Below, in pieces: positions 46,032 to 58,635 of a DNA stretch of 64,000 nt. Source of the stretch: Bubalus kerabau (taxonomy: Eukaryota; Chordata; Mammalia; Artiodactyla; Bovidae); contig NC_073635.1 of NCBI RefSeq assembly GCF_029407905.1, positions 40,229,501 to 40,293,500 on the forward strand, written 5' to 3'. A program made the translations under genes and the position numbers. The notes under the pieces were generated by a model. The model saw nothing but the letters and a program-made list of their open reading frames with translations. It was not told the origin of the DNA and did no database searches. Positions within the stretch are counted from its first letter, which is position 1. Each line of letters opens with the position of its first letter.

Positions 46032-49000
46032 GCCTGCATATGCTTGGGAAATGTGTTCATGTTACTGCATCAGATTTTCCACCACATATGGTATAGAATT
46101 TAAATATTAAACATTTATTTCTCTTATTAAGATCTTATGTTTAAATGTTGAAATTTAAAGAGCTGATTTCTTTTTTTAAATTACATATAGTCTAAATTAG
46201 GGAATTCTAAAATAAAATATTACCATGCCACTAGTATTTTTCATATGATAGCATTTTAAATAAAATATTTTCACATTTAAACTAAATAAATATAAGTAAA
46301 ATTTGCCTTTTATAAGTAGCAAAAACAACCATGTTTAAAAGATAATCTATAATTCAAATCAGTTTGAGGGTAAAGCACAGGGATGAATTCAGTAAAAGAG
46401 ATTCTGGCTTTTAATTTTGAATTATTTATACACACAATTTATATTCTTGTCTGCTTACCATTGGTCAATTTGTTTTTGTATTTTACAAAAATTATTGAAT
46501 GAATGAAGCTTAAGAGGTAAATTCACATAATGAATATCTTGAAAAGCTTATTAAATTCTTAGCAATAGAATTTAAAATCCTATTGGTATTCTTATATTAA
46601 AAACTATGAGTATTATTATTTTATAAAACTTTTCCAAAATGAGTAAGGTTCAGAGACCTGATTTTCTTCAACATTCTTTTTCCCTTGTTCATAGAAACAT
46701 ACATTTTGTTTGGCCACCACAGTATATTTCCCAGCTTGACTTTAGACTAAATATTGAGCAAGAGATTGTAAGTAGAAGTATCTATAGGATTTTGTTGGCC
46801 TGTCCTTCATCCCCTCCACCAAACTCCTGCCTGAGTTTTGGAGCTGCTCTCTTGGACCTTCCATTAGACACAATACACAGTGAAGCAACAAGTACAAAGA
46901 AGCCTGTTCCTAGTGGCACAAAGCCCCATATCAGCCCTGAGTTTTTATATAAGTGAAAAATATATTATTATTTTGCTAATGTCACAAGCTATTTTGAGTT
47001 TCATGTCAGTTGCAGCTAAACCTCATCTTAACTAACAGAATTGTTGGAGGGAAGAGGGATGATGCTGACTAAATGGCCTGGCATTTTTATCAAAGAACAG
47101 TCATTCTTTACCTTTTAAGTGATTCAGGAGCACTCTAGAGAGACATTGTATGCTGAATGTTTACAGCATTACAAATGATACTCTAGATTAATATCCCTGA
47201 TTTCTCTACTGCAACTTGTTTGATTAGCCCCTTGACACTATTTTCAATTGAGGGAAACCAAAAGTAATTCATGACATTTTCAGAAATGTGGCTAATCTAC
47301 TTTCACAAGCTTGTCAGCTGGGGTTTCAAGCTCAGGGTGACTCTGCAGTTAAATTTTTTTTTTTTTTAATTTCTAATTTTCTAAGGAGAGAAGAGTTTTT
47401 CTAGTAACAAAACCTTCCCTTCATGTTAGATAAGAGTGCCTTTTCCTTGACTTGATGTGTAATCTCCCTAAAATAACCTTGGAACTAAGATCCCAAAGGA
47501 TCATATCCAATTTAAGCCTTCTCTGCCAAAGGGAGACTAGATGGTTATTTTTTACAATGACAGACGTGAAGCACAATGCATCTCACTGCAGAAGAGATAG
47601 AGAATATGATTCATAGCCTTCATATGATTCATAGCACTAACAGTTCACCCAAAAAAAAAGAAAAAGAAAATGCACATGGAATTACATGCCCTTTTGCTGT
47701 TCCTTGGCTTCCTCTCCATTAGAAAGAATTATAAAGAAAGTGACAACTTAGAGGAAAACTGGGAGAGAGGGCATAACGGGAAATTATGAGTTTGAGAATC
47801 CATGTAAAATTTCAGGCACACTCACAGTAACAGTTAGCCAATTTTTAAAATTTTCCATATACTTTCTATTTACCAGAGAGCATAAACATCAACTGTGATG
47901 CTCTGCTGATATAGAAGAATGCAGTTCTTAGTAGAGCTGTGTCCAGTAGAAATCAAGTTTGTTAATTTAATCTCCAGAACTATGACTGACTATTGGTGTA
48001 CATTTTTAGATTGGATATTTTTCATTTTCTGCATTGCAAATAATATGGAAGAGTTCTCCACCTCAAAAGGGAAACAAAACTTATATCATATAATACAGGA
48101 GAGCAGCTTCATGGGTCAAATAATCTACAGTTGCTCAATTCAGTTTTGCACGTGAAGAAATAAATGTGGGGATTCTACCCTAATTAAGAAATATCTAATT
48201 TTTCTATCATCTACTCCAGAAGCTAAATAGAAAATAAACCCATTTATTAACAGGCTGAATACAAAGAATTTTAATGCTGATTGTCTTATTGATGTTGGCT
48301 TCTTCAGTCTGCAATTCTCTTCTGTCTGACAAAGGTGAGGCCATTGGTGCCTTGGTTATTATGGTAGGTTGGCCCTAAACACTTCCCATCCCAATCTGAT
48401 TTGAAACCCATCTTTGCCTTGATCTCTGATCTTACACAGTCCATGGCAATACAGTGTAGCTCAGTATTATCCATGTCACTCCAAATGTCTAATCTAGATT
48501 GTAATTTCCTGATATTGATTTCTCGGTTCTGGATTATTTCCTCATTTCAGTCTATATTACTTTGGTGTCTAGTTCTGTGATGAGTTTCACAGACAGTGTC
48601 CCTCTGAGTTTCTTTTCTGTGGTCTCCTAGGTTCACTAGTTGCCTCCCTGAAGGTTTATTTCCTACCTCCATTCTCTATTGTTGGGTAACCTTTTTCTCT
48701 GAGCAACATAAAATTGCACTTAGGACACTCTCAGGTCAGATGCGCATATTAAGAGAACAAAATTAGTATGATATCGTTTTCCCTTAGGTATCAGCTGACA
48801 AATGTACTGAGTTCCAGGCCATGGCTTGATGACTGTCCAAACTTCCCTTGTGTTATTGAGTTGATCATCCTTATGTTCAGTTCAGTTCTATAAACAAATT
48901 CTGAGAACCTATTGTGCACTAGACACTGGGAATATGAAAATTAATGACACTGATTATATCTTTGAGGGAAAATCACAAATATGAAAATAAATAATATATT

Positions 49001-51476
49001 CAATATGTTGGTGATTGGACCAGAGATTTAATAATCTGAAATAGCAAAAAAATGAAAGATGAACCCATACTGGTCAACAGGCTGTCAGTTGTAAAACAAA
49101 ATCACTGAATTAATTAGGAAGAAGGCTGAGGAGAAGAAACCAACATAACAATAGAATGTTATTTTTGTATCCGTGTATCCCCAATTTTCTAAACAGTGCT
49201 GGAATGCACTATTTACTGAGTGAATTGAACATTGAATGAATGAATGGTTATTCCTCCCGTAACTTAAATTTGGGGATAAGTTAAATTTAGTGAAATTCTC
49301 AAATATAGAAGTTAATGTGAAATTCTCTACATTTCATGATGTAAGTCTATGACTCAAATATTTATACCATATGTATTAAATTATAGCCTGTAAAGTTGAT
49401 TTGTCAAGTGGCTTTCAATACTACTTCAACTGGGCCAAAAATTGCCCAGAAAAAGAGAGAACACTCCTGTGGCAAACTGAAGTTTTGATTACTTATGCTG
49501 AGATGGTATGTATGGGGAAAAAAGCAAAACAAACAATAACTAATCCTCAAGGGAAACAAGATTTGGGTGAATGCCAGGGGGTACACACAGGTGAATGTTT
49601 AATTATTTGGAAATTTAACATGATATCAAAAACTATCCCTTACTAATAACATATTTCTTCTCTGTATAAAAAAGTACATATATACATAACATAGACCTTT
49701 TATTTCCTCCGCAATTTAATAATATGTTCATTTTTACACATTTTGGAACCATTTATATTTTCATATGCTCATATAAATCTAGAGAACTATTTAATCTCAG
49801 TTTCATAAAGTAATTTTATACACAATGAGTAATTATTGATAGGTGCTATCATTATTCCATTCCATTCACTTAGAGTTTATATTGCTTCTCTGAGGGTTTC
49901 TGAGCATTCTCTCTTTTAAATGCTGAAATGGTCTTTGGTTCTAAATCACTCTTTATATCAACGCTCCTGAGATGCAGAAGCTATGTCAAAAGGACATTTC
50001 AGGGAAAAAAACGGTCAGTTCAAGACAGACTTGGGAGAACACATTATTGTTTATAACACTCTGTTCTGTATTTTAGGACCTTAATAACCTTCTAGAGAAG
50101 CTGAGCCAATTGCTAATCAATAGTAATTATTTCTTTTTCTCACCACCTAGAAGTAACTCCTAAAACTAAGTTTTAGAAAGCCATACACCTATTTTATAGA
50201 CATTAAATTTATAGTTATAACTTGAGTTTTGCTATGTATGTATAACATATTTTCTGTTGCAAGCTTATAGTAGGACTATTTTCAGCATATGAAAGTGAAA
50301 TTATTTCTTTTGTGAGAAGGTAGCTTTTTAAAAATCATAATTTCAGAGACATGAAAGCAATGAAATCTTTTTAATCACTTTCAAAACTTTATAGAGTAAG
50401 AGTATATAGATACTAAATGGATAACTATATACATAAATATACTACTTTTTATAAGTCAAACAAATTAATAGCTAAAATACAAGTAGTTTACATCAAAAAA
50501 GTAAAACTTGACAAATAAATATTCTGTTGGACATTTTTGCTGTCTTATAGAAAAATTGCTTAGGTGTAAGATTAAATCAAGGGCTTCAAAAAGGAAGAGT
50601 GACTGAAGATTAATAAGGAGCATCAAGGAAAATCAAACAGTATACTATCAAATTAATGGTGAATAACAGGTTTAAATTAGGTGATGGCCTTAGAAATACA
50701 CAGTGAATAATATACACAATGCAGAGCAGTTTTCTGTGTCCTTAAAAAAAAAAACGCTTCTATACCTACTCTATGCTAGGCTATATACTTGCACTGGAGA
50801 TACAAGAGTTATTTCTTAGGTACAAAAAGACAGTTTCTCTCAAGTGTTTTTTATTTGTTTTTATAGGTTCTCTGACATAGTTAATGGAATTATTGGGTTA
50901 TTTATGCTAGAAACCTAGATATCAATTTCAGACTTCTTTGTTCTTTTGTCATTCAAATGCTGGCCAAAGTCACACACAAAAATTACCTACCAAATATATT
51001 TTTCATTTTTTTCTTACCATTTTTATTTGCCTACTTCAGATTTGCATTATATCTTTTAATTACCCCTCCTGAAATGATCTGAAGTTCTCTCTGCATATTA
51101 AAGTACTCAATTTGTTGAATTCTTAGAACATTTATAATAATCAACTTATATTTAATTTTTCATTTGTACATGGATGTTGTTCACTAAACTGGTAATCTTA
51201 GAGGGCAAAGTTCATGACTTATTCCTTTCTTTAGCCTCTGTCATCTAGAACAATTTATGAGTTGAAGAAAATTAGTTTCAGACTCTTATTCTGAGCATAG
51301 GCTGCCAATATTAACCTTTGAATGCAATGTAAAACCATTCTAAATTTGTTCACTGAATCTTACAGCAGCAATTTAATTAACAAGAGAAAATTTAATATGG
51401 AATTTAGAAAACATCATAGATAATGATGACCTCAATTTGTATTATATGTGTCTCTATGCATGTATAAGTTATATAA
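46032..51476. other. Long AT-rich unique interval
   Basis: Longest stretch without a recognised young repeat. Poly-T run at about 47356-47370. Positions 48885-49010 and 50755-50835 loosely resemble an old mammalian repeat (ACCTATTGTGCACTAGACACTGGG; TATGCTAGGCTATATACTTGCACTGG). Frames of 105 codons (46639-46956) and 81 codons (49401-49646) show no domain. Confidence 0.4.
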
Positions 51477-51501
51477 TACATATATATATATATATATATA
51501 C
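51477..51501 (+). repeat. (TA)n microsatellite
   Basis: Uninterrupted TA units, followed about 20 bp later by a 15-bp tandem duplication GCATATAAGATGTGA at 51521-51535 and 51536-51550. Confidence 0.93.
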
Positions 51502-51596
51502 ATTGCTTGTTTCCTCCAGAGCATATAAGATGTGAGCATATAAGATGTGAGCACTGGAAAAAACTAACTGCAATAATAGAAATAATTTGCCACTCA

Positions 51597-51822
51597 GTGC
51601 TTGCTGGCTTTATCAGTCATGTCTGACTGTTTGAGACCCCATGGAAAATAGCCTGCCAGGCTCCTCTGTCCACAGAATTTTCCAGGCAAGAATACTGGAG
51701 CAAGTTGCCATTTCCTACTCAAGGGATTTCCTACTCAATCCCAACCCAGGGATTGAACCCAGGTCTCTCACGTTTCCTGTATTAGCAGGCAGATTCCTTA
51801 CCACTGCACCACCTGGAGAGCT
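51597..51822 (-). mobile_element. Bov-tA SINE
   Basis: Antisense copy: GTCATGTCTGACTGTTTGAG.., GGCAAGAATACTGGAGC, CAACCCAGGGATTGAACCC and head ATTCCTTACCACTGCACCACC. A local duplication of ATTTCCTACTCA lies at about 51710-51735. Confidence 0.92.
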
Positions 51823-53081
51823 CTGAGTGGGAGAGGATGTAAACTAAATCCAAAGGGTTTACTCTCAAAAAATAGTATGGCCAAGGTCAAGTTTTCAAAA
51901 AACTTGAACAAACAAAACACTCAAAGACAGAATGTCCTAGGAAGATCAGGTAGAATATTTACCTCTCAAAGACACAAAGAAAGTCTCCCTCAAGAAGGCC
52001 TTTGTTTAAAGTCTGAAAAGACATTTTTACTAAATCAGCTTTTAACTTTAATGTGGCTTGACTGCATATATATGAAAGATCTCCCTGATTTTTCAGGGTG
52101 AGATTTCCTTTAATTTCCAATTAAGTAAACATTTGTAAATTTTGTAGGTACAATTAACCAGCTGGGGTATTGGCAATCTGTTTGTTACTGTTTCTTTTAT
52201 TTTGAAGCCTTTGTTTCCTATTTTGAAATCCATTAGTTAAGATAAAATTGCTAGTGAGGACCCTGTGGTGGGACAATTTGTACTGCTTGGGAGCTTAACT
52301 TCTTTGGTTTTGTCCTGGAGTTGTTTTAGCCCCCTCTTACATGTCTTGGTTTTCCCAAAAGAGTATAGGTCTTCCACGGGTGCTCAGATCACTGAATGCT
52401 CAGTTCTTATGCATGTCCCCAGTTGCGCAATTTGTTAATTACATATAAGGACAGCTGTGCTGCATTGAGGTCTTGCCTCCACCACGCCTGCAAGTTTCTC
52501 AGTCACCTGAGAAAGCCATTGCCAGCCTAGAGGAGAGAGTTCCTTCTTCAGAGCTCAGAAGCTCCGATTTCCATTTTATTTCAACAAACACTATTAAGGT
52601 AGCCATTCAAGGAAAAAACAGGAGGTCAGTCTTTCCCCCTAAGGACTCAGTCCTACCTTACTTAGTGTTTACTGAGTAAAATCATCCAGTCATCTGAGGG
52701 TAAACATTCAGTACCGAAACTGAGTCCTCCGAGTGCCTTAACACAAGGATAACCTGCTCAATGTCTAAATGGAACAACCTAGGTACATTTTCTTGAAACC
52801 AAGTTTCAAGGGTAACTTCTTCCTCCACCAAATAAAACGTATGATCATCAACTAATGGGGGATCTTAGAACCAGGAGAGACTCACTCAAATTCATCTGGA
52901 CTCCCTGAGGAGGCAGATGGGCACAAGGGGCCTCTGCTGGTACTAAAGCTCTGAATCCTCACTGGGTTCAGGTGGAGGAGAGGACTCTGCTCTGGTACCT
53001 TTATTGGTCACCATAACTGTAGACTTAAAAAATGCTCATGACCTAAAAGTATTAAAATATAAACTCTGTTTATCAGTGTGT
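51823..53081. other. Unassigned, partly higher-GC region
   Basis: Positions about 52240-53000 are clearly richer in G+C than the flanks, contain TATA-like ACATATAAGG near 52441 and scattered CpGs, and match no repeat I recognise. A 68-codon frame (52473-52679) has no domain. It could be an unrecognised LTR or a conserved regulatory element. Confidence 0.35.
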
Positions 53082-53093
53082 AAAAGGTGATTT

Positions 53094-53993
53094 TGTCACC
53101 CTGCTTATTTAACTTATATGCAGAGTACATCATGAGAAACGCTGGACTGGAAGAAACACAAGCTGGAATCAAGATTGCTGGGAGAAATATCAATAACCTC
53201 AGATATGCAGATGACACCACCCTTATGGCAGAAAGTGAAGAGGAACTAAAAAGCCTCTTGATGAAAGTGAAAGTGGAGAGTGAAAAAGTTGGCTTAAAGC
53301 TCAACATTCAGAAAACGAAGATCATGGCATCCAGTCCCACCACTTCATGGGAAATAGATGGGGAAACTGTGGAAACAGTGTCAGACTTTATGTTTTTGGG
53401 CTCCAAAATCACTGTGGATGGTGACTGCAGCCATGAAATTAAAGGACACTTACTCCTTGGAAGGAAAGTTATGACCAACCTAGATAACATGCTGAAGAGC
53501 AGAGACATTACTTTGCCAACAAAGGTGTGTCTAGTCAAGGCTATGGTTTTTCCTGTGGTCATGTATGGATGTGAGAGTTGGACTGTGAAGAAGGCTGAGC
53601 GCCCAAGAATTGATGCTTTTGAACTGTGGTGTTGGAGAAGATTCTCGAGAGTCCCTTGGCCTGCAAGGAGATCCAACCAGTCCATTCTGAAGGAGATCAG
53701 CCCTGGGATTTCTTTGGAAGGAATGATGCTAAAGCTGAAACTACAGTACTTTGGCCACCTCATGCGAAGAGTTGACTCATTGGAAAAGACTCTGAATCTG
53801 GGAGGGATTGGGGGCAGGAGGAGAAGGGGACGACAGAGGATGAGATGGCTGGATGGCATCACTGACTCGATGGACGTGAGTCTGGGTGAACTCCAGGAGT
53901 TGGTGATGGACAGGGAGGACTGGCATGCTGTGATTCATGGGGTCGCAAAGAGTCAGACACAACTGAGCAACTGAACTGAACTGAACTGAACTG
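53094..53993 (+). mobile_element. Young BovB 3' fragment with 12-bp target duplication, copy J
   Basis: From within RT motif B (TTGTCACCCTGCTTATTTAAC) to the (GAACT)n tail. Exact AAAAGGTGATTT at 53082-53093 and 53994-54005. The coding frame is open from end to end and the sequence is closest of all copies to the family consensus as I recall it. Confidence 0.97.
53099..53974 (+). pseudogene. BovB RT C-terminal half, uninterrupted frame
   Basis: About 291 BovB codons remain open to the natural stop. The frame starts with the end of RT motif B (ILSPCLFNLY), then AEYIMRNAGLEETQAGIKIAGR, motif C RYADDTTLM with both catalytic Asp at residues 42-43, MAESEEELKSLL, KLNIQKTKIM, CESWTVKKAERPRIDAFELWCWRR, and the Arg-rich GGRRRRGRQRMRWLDGI segment ending HGVAKSQTQLSN. 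Fingers, motif A and endonuclease are absent because of 5' truncation, and no ATG or promoter comes from the element, so no activity is expected. A 184-codon antisense frame across it is a shadow. Confidence 0.92.
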
Positions 53994-54005
53994 AAAAGGT
54001 GATTT

Positions 54006-54754
54006 ACTTTTCAGTGGATTATTTTCAAAGAGAAAAAATATGTAGTTTTTATTTTCATATATAGAATACATTGTCACATTTAAAAAATAGCAGGACCTCA
54101 ATCTTCTTTTTCACTGGTACTTAAACATTTCAGAACTTACTTTAAACCAAAATTAAATTTGGGTAAATTAATGTGGTAGGATCAAAAGCTTTCTATACAT
54201 CATATGCAAATTTATATTAAAACACAAATCTAAATAGTCCTTAATAGATTCCAAAGTGGGTTTTAATATAAAACTCGAGACTAAGATAATTAGATGAAAA
54301 TTACATATAATTCAATGAAAACAAATCACATTTTGAAATTCTTTGAAGATATTTGACATCTGAACCTAAGAAAGTACATAAAAAAAATCAAGTAGGACTT
54401 TTAAGTTAAAAAGTGTCTGCTTGGAGGAACTGTGCTATAATGCCTTCAGAAACTCTAGAGATGTTCTGACCTTGAATCTCCCCTGGCAAGATGAATCATA
54501 GCTAGCACAATTTTTACTGCTAAAGAATAATTCACTTTCTTCCAGTTTTTCATTCACTTTTTTCACTTACTGTCATCCTTTACATATAAGAGGCTGAATG
54601 GATTATTAAGAAATCCTCAATTTAACACAGAGAAAATAATTGTAATAAAATATGTCTGAAACTGTTGCAGTGGGTTTTCATGGTACATCTCTGTGTAGGT
54701 AATGGAATTAAATCTCTAGGAATGAATGTATCTAAAATTATATTATCCGGGGTT
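54006..54754. other. AT-rich unique sequence
   Basis: Nothing recognised. Confidence 0.4.
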
Positions 54755-55075
54755 GGCTAGGTTATGATGTGATAACAAATTAATCCTGAAAATCTACTGT
54801 TATAACACAGTTAAAAGTTTATTTTTTAGCTGATTTTACATGACCTTCAGAGTTCATTCCATCTAAATGTAGCTGTTCCATCTGGAATATGTGGTCTTCT
54901 AGTTAACTCAGCTGAAAAAAGGAGACTGGAGAATTAGCTTTTCCTTCACCTGGAAACAATACATCACATTGCAGTGGCCAGAACAAATCAGATGACTCTG
55001 CTTAATTGCAAAGGAGTTGGGAAATAGAGGGAAGTGGATGGAATATTTTGGGTGAGAGTTACTCTTTCCATCACT
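54755..55075 (+). mobile_element. Ancient mammalian interspersed repeat, class uncertain
   Basis: GATGTGATAACAAATTAATCC.., AACACAGTTAAAAGTTTATTTT, CAGTGGCCAGAACAAATCAG and TTGCAAAGGAGTTGGGAAATAG follow the order of a common old mammalian repeat. Confidence 0.45.
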
Positions 55076-55598
55076 AATCAATAGCCTATATGTTGTAAAT
55101 GATATTGTAATATGCTAATATAGTCATAGTAGTAAATTATTTTCATGATGCTTACTTGAAGTACATAATTTAATCATGAACATTTCAAAGTAAAACTGAG
55201 GAAAAAATTGTACGTTGTAGTTTTATATTGTTTTACTGAAGTCTCTGATTGAAAAACACTCATACTATACTTGTTTGGTCGGGGAAAAAAAATATTCTAC
55301 AATGCTTTCCTGAAATAGAAGAGCATATTATTTAAAGGTAAACATGAAGATCAAAACCCAGGAACCTGTGTGACAGGTAAAACTAGATTGGCAGCTATGT
55401 TTTGTTATTTAAAATCAATACTTAAAAGCCTTTCCTTCTTCACAAAGATAAAGGAGTTATCAGAGCTAATGGTTGATGCAAATGCTTAGCACTGTTTTAA
55501 CAGATTACAGGTCAATTTTAATTTTCCTTTACAAATTACAAAGGAGTCCATCAATAAGATTATGGACAAGAGATACCCAAATACTGCTGAGAAAGTAG

Positions 55599-56171
55599 TC
55601 TACCCTTTCAAGTTCAAATGGAGAAAAATATAAAGAGAAAAACATTAGAAGCAGACAAGGAAAAGGAATGTGTTTTTTGTTTGTATATAAACCATACAAT
55701 TCTTACTGGTATAATTACACTGTAATGGAAGCTGATAATTGTTTATCAGAAAGATTTTGTAGGATGTTTAGAAGAATTTCCTTGGTTAACCCAAAACTGT
55801 GGCACTGTAAATTCTTCATATATACAGACATATTATTAGAAAACAATGCAATAATCAAGACTTTAAAATATAATACTGTACCCTATTCTGTAGATTCACA
55901 TTTTAGGACTGTTTTATTATTAAGAATATTCCTTTCACAGAAAATTAAAAAACTTGATAAAAACACACATTTTTCATGTGCTCATAAAGATAGAAATCAC
56001 CATGTACATGATTACAAAATGACTTATTTTCCTTGTACTGTACAGGAACTATTATTTTCCTCTGCACTAGTTATAATAGAGTTCCTTAATAAATCTGATA
56101 AGTATTTTTTAAAACAAAGGGAAAATATAAAGCAAAAAAAAGAAAAAATCCCCAAAGCGAAGAGGAAATAA
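55599..56171 (+). other. Unexplained 190-codon stop-free frame
   Basis: An AT-rich segment open from just after TAG 55596-55598 to TAA 56169-56171; the first ATG is at 55668, giving 167 codons. The product would be Lys-, Phe- and Tyr-rich with a basic tail (KQRENIKQKKEKIPKAKRK) and no domain or signal that I recognise. The last codons run into the start of BovB copy K. No splice sites, promoter or Kozak context supports expression. Possibly chance, possibly a fossil coding exon or unrecognised repeat. Confidence 0.3.
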
Positions 56172-56905
56172 TGAACCTCTTGATGAAGGTGAAAGAGGAG
56201 AGTGAAAATGCAGGCTTAAAACTCAACATTCAAAAAACTAAGATCATGGCATCTGGTCCCATCACTTCATGGCAGATAGATGGGGAAACAATGGAAACAG
56301 ACTTTATTTTCTGGGATAAGCAAAATCACTAAGAATGGTGATTGCAGACATGAAATTAAAAGACACTTTCTCCTCGGAAGAAAAGTTATAACAAACCTGA
56401 ATAGCTGACAGTGTGTTAAAAAGCAGAGACATAATTTTGTCAACAAAGGTCTATACAGTCAAAGCTATGATTCTTCCAATAGTAATGTACAGATGTGAGA
56501 GTTGAACCATAAAGAAGTCTGAACACAAAAGAATTGCTGCTTTTGAACTGTGGTTCCTGAGAAGATTCTTGAGAGTCCCTTGACAGTAAGGAGATCATAC
56601 CAGTCAATTCTAAAAGAAATCAGTCCTGAATATTCATTGGAAGGACTGATGCTGAAATTCCAATACTTTGGCCACCTGATGCAAAGAGGCAACTCCTTGG
56701 AAAAGACCCTGATGATGGGAAAGATTGAGGGCAGGAGGAGAAGGGGGCAACAGAGGATGAGATGGTTGGATGGCATCATCGATTCAGTGGACACAAGTAT
56801 CAGCAAACTCTGGGAGATATGAAGGACAGGGAAGTCTGGTGTACTGCAGTCCATGGGGTCACAGAGTTGGACAATACTGAATGACTGAACAACATCAACA
56901 AAAGA
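56158..56905 (+). mobile_element. BovB 3' fragment, copy K
   Basis: From GAAGAGGAAATAATGAACCTC (the EEELKSLL codons) through the C-terminal region to GAATGACTGAACAACATCAAC. Several small insertions and deletions; longest remaining frame is 90 codons at 56550-56822. No clear target duplication. Confidence 0.94.
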
Positions 56906-56980
56906 CTGGAAGTAAAGCACATGACCGAGTGACATCTGAAGATTTGCTAAGAAAAGCATTGTCATATATATAAAGACAGG

Positions 56981-57197
56981 CCTTCCCCATTGGCTCAGTG
57001 GTAAATAATCTGCCTGCAATGTAGGAGCCGCAGGAGATGAGGTTTCAATCTCTGGGCTGGGAAGACCTCCTGGAGTAGGGCATGGCAACCCACTTTAGTG
57101 TTCTTGCCGGGAAGTCCCATGGACAGAGGAGCCTGGAGAGCTACAGCACAGCCCATAGGATTGCACAGAGTCAGACATGACTGAAACCACTTAGCAC
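56981..57197 (+). mobile_element. Bov-tA SINE
   Basis: CCTTCCCCATTGGCTCAGTGG.., CTGCCTGCAATGTAGGAGCC, GGCATGGCAACCCACTTTAG, ending ACATGACTGAAACCACTTAGC. Approximate flanks ATATATAAAGACA / ATACATAAAGATA (11/13). Confidence 0.93.
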
Positions 57198-57211
57198 ACA
57201 TGCATACATAA

Positions 57212-58504
57212 AGATATATGAGGAGTACCAATCCAAACTCGGCTAGAATTGCATACAAATGTCAGAAATATGATTAAATTATGAACAAAAAATGGAAGTT
57301 AATGATAATAAGCCAGCTATGCTATAATGTCTTTCAGTTTTATTAGTAAATAGCACCATTATTACATGAAAGTCTGTTTAAGTAAAAAGACTCTGCTTTT
57401 GGAAATAATTTTACATACTATTACACAAATTGTACTTTTACAAAAGCCTTTTATGACATGAAAATTTTAGCATAGTCAAAAAAGAGGTTGAAAGTCAAGT
57501 CCTGCAGCTGCCCTGTGGGGAGTGGAGAGGAAGCAATACTACACTGGAGTCCTCTCAACACTTTCTGAAGTCATTTAAGAGGGCCTCTGGTGAGATTCCA
57601 TTCTCTGCAAAGCACACAGAAAGATGTTTCACAAGGGGAGAGTTAAAGAGTTTCTGAGGAAGAAAATACCCCCAAAGCCCTCTTTGGCACAGACAGGAAT
57701 AAAAGCTTTTCTTCCCTCCCTGAAACTTTCAGAAAGTGCCCTATACACAGTCGGTTCCTCTGGAGCAATTGCCAGAGTCAGCGCCTCAAGCAGAGAGGGC
57801 AAGGCGCTAACAGCAAAGGAACTCAGTGATGCAAAGTATGGGCTTCATCTGGAAAACGTTGGATTCCCTTCAGACCACTCCGGATGCAGTCAGCTATAAG
57901 CTGAAATTTGGTTCTCAAGATTCCTTAGGGCAAAAGTTCAAATGGCTTATTCTATAAGTTGTTCCTGGGATTGTTTTCAGTTGTATTTAAGGGAACTAAG
58001 ATTCTGTAAGCTGAATGCAAGACTTTATCAATGAAGTGAGACATGATTACCTGGTGGTGGTTGCCAGTTCTTAATTTGTGCTTCAGTGAAAAAGCTAACA
58101 AGCACAGAGTTCTGAGAACTTGAAAAGTGGGGTCTGAAGGAATCCTTAAAAAGCTAGGTGGGGAAATTTCCCACTTAGTTTCTCTTGTGTGGTGAATTTG
58201 AAACATCACTTAGCAAGGTTTACCTTTGAACACAGCCAGAACTATCAAGAGAGTAAGAATAAAACATCAGACTCTTTTATTGACTAACTTACATCTTGTT
58301 AAAACCATTAATATGTTCACTTTCCTGGTACCTGGTAATCTTTTGATTTAGAAAAAAGAAAAATTGTGTAAATGAATAAGCTACCAAGAATTCATATTTC
58401 TTGAACCTCTTCTTCCCTATGTTCAGGAATTTAAAATAGTTGACTTTTGACATTGTATTAGAGGACACGGTACGCTTGCTGTATGACTGATATTTTAGTA
58501 TAGG
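57212..58504. other. Unique sequence with higher-GC patch
   Basis: Positions about 57480-57900 are GC-richer with CpGs (GCGCCTCAAGC, AAGGCGCTAAC) and a 91-codon frame (57624-57899) of no recognised family. The remainder is AT-rich and unassigned. Confidence 0.35.
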
Positions 58505-58635
58505 TTTAATTTAATTTAATCCTACAAATCTCTTGAAGCAGGCATTATTTCTATGTAAATATTATGAAACAGTACTTTATTGAATTTAAGTAAATATTTG
58601 ATAGCAAGTAACTGAAAGGGTGAAGCAGAACTCAG
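58505..58635 (+). mobile_element. Possible MIR fragment
   Basis: TTTAATCCTACAAATCTC..GCAGGCATTATTTC and GCAAGTAACTGAAAGGGTGAAGC loosely follow MIR. Confidence 0.4.

Noticed and set aside
46639..46956. 105-codon frame as a gene
   Set aside because: No domain, codon bias, splice or promoter evidence; length compatible with chance in 64 kb.
53308..53862. 184-codon antisense frame
   Set aside because: It is the reverse-strand shadow of the BovB coding frame; similar antisense frames recur at homologous positions in other copies (17785-18162, 37598-37930).
56465..57088. 207-codon minus-strand frame
   Set aside because: Runs across an antisense BovB fragment and a Bov-tA SINE, so it is a composite of repeats rather than a gene.
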